Shown here piece by piece: positions 52,333-59,850 of a DNA stretch of 64,000 nucleotides. This DNA is from Hyphomicrobiales bacterium. Its GTDB lineage: Bacteria; Pseudomonadota; Alphaproteobacteria; Rhizobiales; Rhizobiaceae. Location: the NCBI GenBank assembly GCA_900473685.1, contig UCNE01000005.1, positions 186,001-250,000 of the forward strand. Reading direction: 5' to 3'. The notes below the pieces were generated by a model. The model was given only the letters and a program-made list of their open reading frames with translations, had not been told where the DNA came from and made no database searches. Every line of letters starts with the position of its first letter. The first letter of the stretch is position 1. The translations under genes and the position numbers were made by a program.

Positions 52333-53253
52333 GTGGACAGGCTTCAATCCATGCGGGTTCTGGTAAAGGTTGCCGATACCGGTAGTTTCGCGAAGGCGGG
52401 GCGCGCGCTCAACATGAGCCCGCCGGCGGTCACCCGTGCCATTGCCTATCTGGAAGACCTGACGGGCGCCCGGCTTTTCCTGCGGTCGACCCGATCGGTA
52501 AAACTGACCGCGCCCGGCAGCCGCTACACGGAGGATTGCCGCCGCATCCTTGCCGATATCGATGAGGCCGAAGCCTCGGCCGGTGGGTTGCATGCGACGC
52601 CGTCCGGTTTGCTGACGGTGACGGCGCCCGTCCTGTTCGGCCAGATCTATGTCATGCCGGTGCTGACATCGTTTCTGACACGGCATCCGGCCGTCAACGG
52701 ACGCGCCCTTCTACTGGATCGTGTCGTCAACCTGCTGGAAGAGGGGATCGACGTGGCGCTGCGCATCGGCCAACTGCCGGATTCCGGATATCAGGCCGTC
52801 AAGGTAGGCAGCGTGCGGCGGGTAATCTGCGGTGCACCGTCCTATTTCAAGGATCATCCGGCACCCCGTGTTCCCGCCGATCTGGCTGAGCATACGATCA
52901 TCGCCAATACCGGCTCATCCGCACCACAGGACTGGCGCTTTTCCGGCGGAGAAAAAAGCAATGTCACGCTGCGCCCCAGGCTGTTCTGCAACACGGTCGA
53001 TGCCTCGATCTCGGCAGCGCTGAGCGGCTGGGGACTGACCAGCGCGCTATCCTATCAGGTGGCAACGGCCGTGCGGGACGGAAAGCTCGATATCGTGCTC
53101 TCCGATTACGAGGAGGCGCCTATTCCCATCCATGTGATGCACGCGGAAGGCCGTCATATCTCGGCCAAGACGCGGGCGTTCGTGGACTTTCTGGTGGCTG
53201 AACTGCGTGCCAACCCGAACGTCCAATCCGCAAGTTCGCTGACCGTCAGTTAA
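52333..53253 (+). CDS. LysR-family transcriptional regulator
   Basis: 306 residues: HTH at 1-60 (MRVLVKVADTGSFAKAGRALNMSPPAVTRAIAYLEDLTGARLF) and a substrate-binding-like effector domain (LLTVTAPVLFGQIYVMPVLTSFL; VDVALRIGQLPDSG). GTG 52333 appears to be the start, with a purine-rich AGGTGGGG upstream. It is of the common CrgA/DsdC-like type controlling a divergent detoxification gene, here the GST. Confidence 0.88.
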   Translation: MDRLQSMRVLVKVADTGSFAKAGRALNMSPPAVTRAIAYLEDLTGARLFLRSTRSVKLTAPGSRYTEDCRRILADIDEAEASAGGLHATPSGLLTVTAPVLFGQIYVMPVLTSFLTRHPAVNGRALLLDRVVNLLEEGIDVALRIGQLPDSGYQAVKVGSVRRVICGAPSYFKDHPAPRVPADLAEHTIIANTGSSAPQDWRFSGGEKSNVTLRPRLFCNTVDASISAALSGWGLTSALSYQVATAVRDGKLDIVLSDYEEAPIPIHVMHAEGRHISAKTRAFVDFLVAELRANPNVQSASSLTVS

Positions 53254-53263
53254 AACGCCGCAG

Positions 53264-53329
53264 TTGACAGCGAGCGTATTCCGATTTACGACTGACGAAA
53301 TTCAAAATTCGTCAGTCGTAAATCGGAAT
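53264..53329 (+). promoter_or_regulatory. TetR/RND promoter covered by a 52-base perfect palindrome
   Basis: Arms at 53278-53299 and 53308-53329 are perfect 22-base inverted copies (left arm begins ATTCCGATTTACG) around an 8-base AT-rich centre. A TTGACA -35 at 53264-53269 with a 17-base spacer places the -10 (TACGAC) and start point inside the left arm and centre. A protein on the palindrome would block the promoter of the tetR gene, whose ATG is 7 bases downstream. Because transcription would start inside it, DNA recognition is more likely than an RNA hairpin. Confidence 0.7.
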
Positions 53330-53335
53330 GTGTTC

Positions 53336-53938
53336 ATGGACGAGACAGCAGACATCCAGGACAGTGCGCGGCAGGATAATATCGCCCGGATTCTGGAGGC
53401 GGCGGAACGGTTGTTCCGGCACTACGGCTATGCCAAGACCAACGTCGCCGACATCGCCCGCGATCTCGGCATGTCGCCGGCCAATATCTACCGTTTCTTC
53501 GCGTCCAAGACCGAAATTCATCAGGCGATCTGCGGCCGCATGTTGGCCGGCAGTTATCAGCAGGCCTATGAAATCTCGCGGCTTCCGATCAGCGCCGCTG
53601 ACCGGCTTCGCCGTTATCTGCATGCGGAATACCAGCTGATCGTCACGGCCATGCTCGACCATGAAAAGGTCCACGAAATGGTCGTCGTCGCCATTGAGCG
53701 CGATTGGCACGTGATCGAAAAACACATCGACCGCATGCACGAACTGCTGGAGGAGATCATCCGCGAGGGTATCGCCGCAGGCGAATTTGCCGAGCAGGAT
53801 CCCGGGGCTGCCGCGCGATCCTTCGGGGCGGCAACCGTGGTCATGTGCCATCCGCAAATGGTGGCGCAATGTCTTTCCAAGCCGAACCGGGCAACGCCCG
53901 AAGAAGTGACCGAATTTGCAATTAATGCCTTGAGATGA
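53336..53938 (+). CDS. TetR-family repressor of the RND efflux genes
   Basis: 200 residues: HTH at about 12-60 (ARILEAAERLFRHYGYAKTNVADIARDLGMSPANIYRFFASKTEIH) and a helical ligand domain. ATG 53336 directly follows the palindrome; an upstream TTG at 53264 coincides with the -35 and is rejected. Located before the membrane-fusion and RND genes on the same strand; expected to repress its own operon and to be released by a pump substrate. Confidence 0.9.
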   Translation: MDETADIQDSARQDNIARILEAAERLFRHYGYAKTNVADIARDLGMSPANIYRFFASKTEIHQAICGRMLAGSYQQAYEISRLPISAADRLRRYLHAEYQLIVTAMLDHEKVHEMVVVAIERDWHVIEKHIDRMHELLEEIIREGIAAGEFAEQDPGAAARSFGAATVVMCHPQMVAQCLSKPNRATPEEVTEFAINALR

Positions 53939-53991
53939 ACGCGGCCGCTAAGGCCCGCTCCCACGCTTCATTTTTGATCAGGAGTGCGAAC

Positions 53992-55128
53992 ATGCTTTCG
54001 CAGAGCAACACCTATATCCGTTTGCCTGTCATTTCCCTCGTATCCGCCATGGCACTTGTCCTGTCCGGCTGTTCCGAAGAAAAGGCCGAAACCACGGAAA
54101 TCATCCGGCCCGTCAAAGTGGTCGAGATCGCCGCCATCGATACCTCGCGCAAGCTCAGCTATTCGGGGACGGTGCGCGCCCGCACCGAAATGAACCTTGG
54201 CTTCCGCGTCAACGGCAAGATCACCGAGCGCCTCGTCGATATCGGCCAGCGGGTCAAGTCCGGGGATCTGCTCGCTCGTATCGATCCGTCCGATTACGAA
54301 CTGGCCTTGACCAGCGCCAAGGCAAGTCTTGATGCTGCCGACCGACAGGTCGAGACGACGGAACTGGCGCGGGTGCGTGCCGAACAGCTGTTTGCCAAGA
54401 ACGTTTCGCCGAAAGCGCAGCTCGAACAGGCGACGCTTAGCTACAACCAGGCCGTCGCTACGCGTGACTCGGCCCGATCAGCGCTCGATCAGGCGAAGAA
54501 CCAGGTCAGTTATACCGATCTTAAGTCCGATCAGAACGGCATTGTTACCGCTGTCAGTGCCGATATCGGCCAGGTCGTCGGCTCGGGAACACCGGTCGTC
54601 AGCGTCGCCGTCGATGGCGAAAAGGAAGTGCTGGTCGCCATCCCCGAAACGGATATTGCCCAGTTCAAGCCCGGCAAGATCGTGACTGTCGGCTTCTGGT
54701 CAGACGCCGCTTTGATGCTGCAAGGCAAGGTGCGGGAGGTGGCCGGCAGCGCCGAGCCACAGTCACGGACATTTGCCGTGCGTATCAGCCTGCCGAATGA
54801 TCAAAACGTGCTTCTCGGCATGACCGCCGGCATCCTGGCTTCTGCTGCCGATGCACAGCAACTCGTCTCCATTCCCTTGAGCGCTCTTGCCAAGAAGGAT
54901 GACCAGCCGATTGTCTGGACCGTCGATCGCGCCGCCGAGACCGTGCATTCCCGCCCGGTCAAGGTTACCGATTTCATCGGTGACGGTGTGCGGATTGCCG
55001 AGGGATTGAAGCCCGGCGATGTCGTGGTTGCAGCCGGCACCCAGTTCATGACCGAAGGCCTGAAGGTGAAGCTCGCCAGCGACGCGACACAGCAATCCGC
55101 CGCCGAACATACCCAGCTCGTGCGCTGA
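53992..55128 (+). CDS. RND efflux periplasmic adaptor (membrane-fusion lipoprotein)
   Basis: 378 residues with lipobox LSGC near residue 27, so anchored to the inner membrane. Lipoyl/barrel-sandwich (SGTVRARTEMNLGFRVNGKITERLVDIGQRVKSGDLLARID near 55-95), coiled-coil hairpin (LDAADRQVETTELARVRAEQLFAKN), and beta-barrel domains. ATG 53992 has AGGAG 8 bases upstream. Works with the RND transporter that follows by 31 bases. No outer-membrane channel gene is nearby. Confidence 0.9.
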   Translation: MLSQSNTYIRLPVISLVSAMALVLSGCSEEKAETTEIIRPVKVVEIAAIDTSRKLSYSGTVRARTEMNLGFRVNGKITERLVDIGQRVKSGDLLARIDPSDYELALTSAKASLDAADRQVETTELARVRAEQLFAKNVSPKAQLEQATLSYNQAVATRDSARSALDQAKNQVSYTDLKSDQNGIVTAVSADIGQVVGSGTPVVSVAVDGEKEVLVAIPETDIAQFKPGKIVTVGFWSDAALMLQGKVREVAGSAEPQSRTFAVRISLPNDQNVLLGMTAGILASAADAQQLVSIPLSALAKKDDQPIVWTVDRAAETVHSRPVKVTDFIGDGVRIAEGLKPGDVVVAAGTQFMTEGLKVKLASDATQQSAAEHTQLVR

Positions 55129-55159
55129 CCCCAGATCCATCGAAAGCGGAATAACGCCG

Positions 55160-58100
55160 ATGACCTCCTCCGACCACAAGCAGTCCTTCAACCTGTCGCG
55201 CTGGGCAATCGGCCATCCGAGCATCGCGCGCTTTCTCTTTGGCCTGATCCTGATTACCGGCGTGCTCGGCCTGATGCGCATGGGCCAGAAGGAAGATCCG
55301 GATTTCACCTTCCGCGTCATGGTCGTTCAGGCGATCTGGCCGGGTGCGTCGATCCAGGACATGGAAGATCAGGTCGTCAACAAGATCGAGCGCAAGCTGC
55401 AGGAAACCCCGCATCTCGATTTCGTCCGCTCTTATACTCGCGCCGGCAGTGCCATTATCACCCTGCAGGTCAAGGGTGATACCAATGCGGCCCAGGTTGC
55501 GGATGCCTTCTATCAGGTGCGCAAGAAGGTTGGCGATATCGCCAACGAATTGCCGCAGGGCCTACTCGGTCCCTATTTCAACGACGAATTCGGCGACACG
55601 TTCGTTACCCTGCATTCGCTGAGCGGTGAGGGGTACAGCTATCCGGAACTGAAGAAGTTCGCCATCCAGGCACGCGACATGCTGCTGACGACACCGGGTG
55701 TCGAAAAGGCCGTAATCATCGGTGACCAGCCGCAAAAGATCTATATCGACATCTCCTCTGCCGTGCTGGCATCACGCGGATTGACGCTGGCCGATGTGCA
55801 AAATGCCATCAAGGGGCAGAACAATGTCGATCCGGCTGGTTCGGTCGATACCGGCACCCGTTCGGTCCGTATGTCCGTCGAAGGCGGCGTGACCAAGCCG
55901 GCCGATATCCGCGAGCTGCGGCTGCGCTCCGGAAACGAGGTCACGCGGCTTGGCGATATCGCCACCGTCTCCTCCGGCCTTGAAGATCCCTATCAACGCA
56001 AGTACCGCTTCAATGGTGCGGACAGCGTCCAGATCGGCGTGGTCATGGCCAAGGGCTATAAGGTGACGGATGTCGGCGCGGCAGTCGAAGAAACCTACAA
56101 GAGGTTTGAAACCTCGCTTCCCTATGGCGTCAAGGTCGATCAGATCGCCGATCAGCCGGAAGTCGTCACCGAGGCCGTCGGCGAATTCATGAAGGCGCTC
56201 GGCGAAGCGCTGGTGATCGTGCTGATCGTGTCCTTCGTGTCGATCGGCTGGCGCTCGGGCCTGGTCATCGCCATTGCCATTCCGCTGGTGCTGGCTGCCA
56301 CCTTTGCCATCATGTACGAGCTGGGCATCGACCTGCAGCGTATTTCGCTGGGCGCGCTGATCATTGCGCTCGGGCTTCTGGTCGATGACGCGATGATCGT
56401 CGTCGAACTGATGGAGCGTAAACTGGAGGAGGGGCTGGACAAGCTCGATGCCGCTAGCTTCGCCTATTCCTCGACGGCATTTCCGATGCTGACGGGCACT
56501 CTGATCACCACGGCAGGCTTTATCCCGGTGGGCTTTGCCGCATCAACAGCGGGTGAATATGTCCGCTCGCTGTTCTACGTCGTCGGCATCGCGCTGGTCG
56601 TCTCCTGGTTCGTGGCTGTCTATTTCACGCCGTGGCTCGGCTATATGATCCTCAAGCAGCGCGCCCATGCCGGCCAGCATCACGACGTTTTCGACACGCG
56701 CTTCTATCGCCGCCTGCGCGCCACGGTCGGCTGGGCCGTGCGTCACCGCATCATCGTTCTTTCCCTGACGCTTCTGACCTTCGCAACCAGCCTCTGGGCC
56801 TTCCAGTTCATTCCCAAGAATTTCTTCCCGCAATCGTCGCGGCCTGAAATCCTTGTCGATCTCTGGCTGCCGGAAGGCACCAGCATCAAGGAAGTCGAAA
56901 CCCAGGCCAAGGCGCTGGAAGCAAAAATGCTGGACGACACGGACAAGAAGTTCATCGCCACCTATATTGGCGAAGGTGCGCCGCGCTTCTTCCTGCCGCT
57001 CGACCAGCAGCTGCGCAATCCGAATTTCGCCCAGCTGCTCGTCATGGCCAAGGACGAACCGGCCCGCGAACGGCTGATTGTCAAGCTGCGGACCATTCTG
57101 GCCGAGGACTTCCCGTCCATTCGCAGCAAGGTCGATCGTCTGTTTCTCGGTCCTCCGACCGGCTGGCCGGTGCAGATGCGGGTCACGGGACAGGACCGTG
57201 CCGAAGTGCGCCGCATCGCCGATCAGGTGAAGGCGAAATTCGCCGAAAATCTGCAGCTTGGCGCCATCCACGACGATTGGCTGGAGCCGGTGCCGGCAAT
57301 GAAGCTGGTGATCGATCAGGACCGCGCCCGCGCTCTCGGTGTCTCGTCACAACGCATCCGCCAGATGCTGCAGGCGACGATGAGCGGCGCACCGCTTGAC
57401 GATTTCCGTGATGGCGAGGAAACGGTCTCCATCGTTGCTCGCGAGCAGGAAAGCAGCCGTCACCTGCTGTCGGCCGTGCATTCGATCTATGTCCCGACGG
57501 ATTTCGGCAGCTATGTGCCGTTGTCGCAGGTGGCCAAGGTCGTGCCTGTTCTCGAGCAGGGCGTCGAATGGCGCCGCAACCGCTTGCCAACGATCACGGT
57601 GCGCGGCACGCTACCGGATGGCGTGCAGCCCAATGACGTGGCGATGAAGATGTATGCTGACATGAAGCCGCTGCGCGACAGCCTTGCGCCGGGCTATGCG
57701 GTCGAAATTCAGGGTGGAGCCGAAGATGCGGCCGAAAGCCAGCAGTCGATCGCCGACAAGGCCCCGGTCATGCTTGCCGTCATCGTCGTGCTTTTGATGA
57801 TCCAGCTGCAGCATTTCGGTAAGGCGATGCTGGTGCTGGCGACCGGCCCGCTCGGCATCATCGGTGCCGCCGCCGCACTCCTTATCAGCGGCGCGCCGTT
57901 CGGCTTCGTTGCCATCCTCGGCGTCATCGCGCTGCTCGGCATCATCATGCGCAACTCGATCATCCTCGTCGACCAGATCGATCAGGATATTGCGGCGGGC
58001 ATGGAGCGGACAGAGGCCATTGTGGGCTCGGCCGTGCGCCGTTTCCGGCCGATCGTGCTGACGGCGATGACGGCGGTTCTGGCGCTGATACCGATCTCGC

Positions 58101-58300
58101 GCGGGGTTTTCTGGGGGCCGCTTGCCTATGCGATGATGGGCGGTATCCTGGTGGCCACGGTGCTGACTATTCTCGTTCTTCCGGCCGGTTATGCGCTGTT
58201 CTTCGGAAAGCAGCCGAAGAGCAAGGCTTCCGAGCTGGAGCCGGCAAGCGATGAAATTCAAGCATCGTTGACTTATCCCGCCGCAATTGCAGCAGAATAG
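55160..58300 (+). CDS. RND multidrug efflux transporter (HAE1 family)
   Basis: 1046 residues, twelve predicted spans and two large periplasmic loops. First span FLFGLILITGVLGLMRM; TM4 proton-relay motif in LGLLVDDAMIVVELMERKLEEG near 410 (Asp-Asp pair) and TM10 relay region GIIMRNSIILVDQ near 930. It exchanges protons for hydrophobic drugs or lipids. It resembles the single-adaptor pumps of rhizobia rather than MexB-OprM sets. The transcript may end at the weak hairpin 58321-58340 or read into the RNA element beyond. Confidence 0.92.
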   Translation: MTSSDHKQSFNLSRWAIGHPSIARFLFGLILITGVLGLMRMGQKEDPDFTFRVMVVQAIWPGASIQDMEDQVVNKIERKLQETPHLDFVRSYTRAGSAIITLQVKGDTNAAQVADAFYQVRKKVGDIANELPQGLLGPYFNDEFGDTFVTLHSLSGEGYSYPELKKFAIQARDMLLTTPGVEKAVIIGDQPQKIYIDISSAVLASRGLTLADVQNAIKGQNNVDPAGSVDTGTRSVRMSVEGGVTKPADIRELRLRSGNEVTRLGDIATVSSGLEDPYQRKYRFNGADSVQIGVVMAKGYKVTDVGAAVEETYKRFETSLPYGVKVDQIADQPEVVTEAVGEFMKALGEALVIVLIVSFVSIGWRSGLVIAIAIPLVLAATFAIMYELGIDLQRISLGALIIALGLLVDDAMIVVELMERKLEEGLDKLDAASFAYSSTAFPMLTGTLITTAGFIPVGFAASTAGEYVRSLFYVVGIALVVSWFVAVYFTPWLGYMILKQRAHAGQHHDVFDTRFYRRLRATVGWAVRHRIIVLSLTLLTFATSLWAFQFIPKNFFPQSSRPEILVDLWLPEGTSIKEVETQAKALEAKMLDDTDKKFIATYIGEGAPRFFLPLDQQLRNPNFAQLLVMAKDEPARERLIVKLRTILAEDFPSIRSKVDRLFLGPPTGWPVQMRVTGQDRAEVRRIADQVKAKFAENLQLGAIHDDWLEPVPAMKLVIDQDRARALGVSSQRIRQMLQATMSGAPLDDFRDGEETVSIVAREQESSRHLLSAVHSIYVPTDFGSYVPLSQVAKVVPVLEQGVEWRRNRLPTITVRGTLPDGVQPNDVAMKMYADMKPLRDSLAPGYAVEIQGGAEDAAESQQSIADKAPVMLAVIVVLLMIQLQHFGKAMLVLATGPLGIIGAAAALLISGAPFGFVAILGVIALLGIIMRNSIILVDQIDQDIAAGMERTEAIVGSAVRRFRPIVLTAMTAVLALIPISRGVFWGPLAYAMMGGILVATVLTILVLPAGYALFFGKQPKSKASELEPASDEIQASLTYPAAIAAE

Positions 58301-58320
58301 TCTGCCCCACTCTCAAGGCA

Positions 58321-58340
58321 CTCGCAGGCGATGCTGCGAG
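58321..58340 (+). terminator. Weak hairpin after the RND gene
   Basis: CTCGCAG and CTGCGAG form a 7-pair stem, followed by GCCTTCTTCC with no real T-run. Possible 3' end of the efflux transcript; readthrough into the RNA region downstream is possible. Confidence 0.35.
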
Positions 58341-58474
58341 GCCTTCTTCCCTGCAATGCAAGCCCGGCTCCGGGCGCCGTATTAAAACGATTTATGGCAG
58401 GACAAGCTATCTGCTACGCGCATAGCGCATGGCTGCCCTGCAAAACTCTGCCTACAATTTAAGCTGAATCAATG

Positions 58475-58642
58475 TATATTAAAACCATCGAAGCAATGCA
58501 CCTCCTCCCGCAGAGCTTCGATATGTAAGCGGCCTCACTCCTCCTCCCAGAGGGCGCTTGCGGAATGGCAACACTCCTCCTCCCAGTTGCCATTCGGTTC
58601 TATTCGAAAGCCTGCCGCACCTCCTCCCGCGGCAGGCTTTTT
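58475..58642 (+). ncRNA. Four-hairpin anti-Shine-Dalgarno sRNA (CcsR/cuckoo-like)
   Basis: Four consecutive stem-loops each present CCTCCTCCC in the loop: stems 58487-58522, 58527-58559 (one G-G mismatch), 58563-58595 (perfect 10 pairs, GAATGGCAAC) and 58607-58640 (perfect 12 pairs, AAAGCCTGCCGC); loops at 58501, 58540, 58576 and 58620. TTTTT follows the last stem, making it the terminator. A TATATT -10-like box (58475-58480) precedes the first stem; the -35 is weak. CCUCCUCCC can pair with ribosome-binding sites and is the hallmark of CcsR/cuckoo sRNAs in alphaproteobacteria. No ORF overlaps. Expression is not shown by sequence alone. Confidence 0.82.
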
Positions 58643-58682
58643 CGATTCTGGGCCTCTGTTTCTTCGTCTCCCATGCAAATAC

Positions 58683-58715
58683 AAAAAACCGCCGCGAAGC
58701 ATGACCTCGCGACGG
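58683..58715 (-). terminator. Intrinsic terminator of the AapJ-like gene
   Basis: On the minus strand CCGTCGCGA pairs with TCGCGGCGG (one T-G wobble) around a 9-base loop, followed by TTTTTT. It lies 24 bases after the stop at 58739. Confidence 0.85.
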
Positions 58716-58738
58716 CTCGGGTCGTTTATGTATTTCGA

Positions 58739-59749
58739 TCAGCGGAGCGGCGGTGCGTAGACCAGGCCGCCATGGTTCCACAGGTTGTTCAGGCCACGCT
58801 CGATCTTCAGCGGGCTGTCCTTGCCGAGATGACGCTCGAAGACTTCGCCGTAGTTGCCGACGGCAGAGATGGCCTGGAAAGCCCATTTCGGATCAAGGCC
58901 AAAATTCTTCGAGATCGCGCCGTCGCTGCCGAGGAAACGCTTCTGCGCCACGGTGCCGGTTTCTGCCGTCTTGGCTACGTTTTCCTTGGTGATACCCAGT
59001 TCTTCCGCCTCGATCATTGCGAACAGCGTCCAGCGAACGATCTTGAACCACTGCTCATCGCCCTGACGGACGGCCGGTCCGAGCGGCTCCTTGGAGATCA
59101 CCTCGGGCAGGACCATGTAATTGTCCGGATCGGTCAAAGTCAGGCGTTGGGAATAGAGGGCTGACGAATCTGTCGAATAGACGTCGCACCGTCCTGTGCC
59201 AAATGCCTGGATGGTCTGGTCGGGCTTTTCAAAGGCAATGACGTTGTACTGGATGCCGTTGGCGCTGAAATAGTCGGCCATGTTCTGTTCGGTGGTGGTG
59301 CCGGTTTCGGTGCAGACAGAAGCGCCCGACAGTTCCTTGGCGCTCTTCACGCCGAGATCCTTGCGGATCATGAAGGCCTGGCCGTCATAGTAGTTGGCGC
59401 CGACGAAGCTCATGCCGAGATCGGTATCGCGTGACAAGGTCCAGGTGGTCTGGCGCGACAGGAGATCGACTTCGCCCGACTGCAGGGCGGCAAAACGCTC
59501 CTTGGTCGACAGCGGCACATATTGCACCTTGCTGGAATCGCCGAGCACGGCCGCCGCGACCGCGCGGCAGAAGTCGACGTCGAAGCCTGCCCATTCGCCC
59601 TTATCGTTCGGGCTCGAGAAGCCGAGCACGCCCTGGCTGACGCCGCAGCGTAGTGTGCCGCGTTCGCGGGCAATGTCCAGCGTGCCCGCCTGTGCTGCCG
59701 TACCCGCCAGCGCCGCTGCGGCAAACAATGCAAGAAGTGTTGATTTCAT
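58739..59749 (-). CDS. AapJ-like general L-amino-acid binding protein (orphan)
   Basis: 336-residue periplasmic protein with signal peptide ending GTAAQA|GTLDIARERG. Very close to AapJ: RGTLRCGVSQGVLGFSS, GEWAGFDVDFCRAVAAAVLGD, ERFAALQSGEVDLLSR, TSGLY-like DSSALYSQ, EPLGPAVRQGD, VGNYGEVFERHLG. AapJ serves AapQMP, but no permease or ATPase genes are adjacent, so it must use another Aap/Bra system or its own distant one. It lies 101 bases downstream of the kinase/aminotransferase fusion on the same strand, suggesting uptake of that enzyme's substrate or a related amino compound. Confidence 0.9.
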   Translation of the reverse strand: MKSTLLALFAAAALAGTAAQAGTLDIARERGTLRCGVSQGVLGFSSPNDKGEWAGFDVDFCRAVAAAVLGDSSKVQYVPLSTKERFAALQSGEVDLLSRQTTWTLSRDTDLGMSFVGANYYDGQAFMIRKDLGVKSAKELSGASVCTETGTTTEQNMADYFSANGIQYNVIAFEKPDQTIQAFGTGRCDVYSTDSSALYSQRLTLTDPDNYMVLPEVISKEPLGPAVRQGDEQWFKIVRWTLFAMIEAEELGITKENVAKTAETGTVAQKRFLGSDGAISKNFGLDPKWAFQAISAVGNYGEVFERHLGKDSPLKIERGLNNLWNHGGLVYAPPLR

Positions 59750-59850
59750 GATTTTGGTCCTCCTCCGGTTTTTTAGTCGCACGTATCCCGTCCGGGCAGC
59801 GCCAAACGCCGCCAAGCTCTTTTCTGTGTTCCCTGGTATTCGCCGGGCTA

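Noticed and set aside
58487-58642. Reading the four CCTCCTCCC repeats as a CRISPR or tandem DNA repeat
   Set aside because: The repeated unit is only 9-13 bases, spacing varies from 36 to 44, and the flanks are self-complementary stems rather than spacers; no cas genes.
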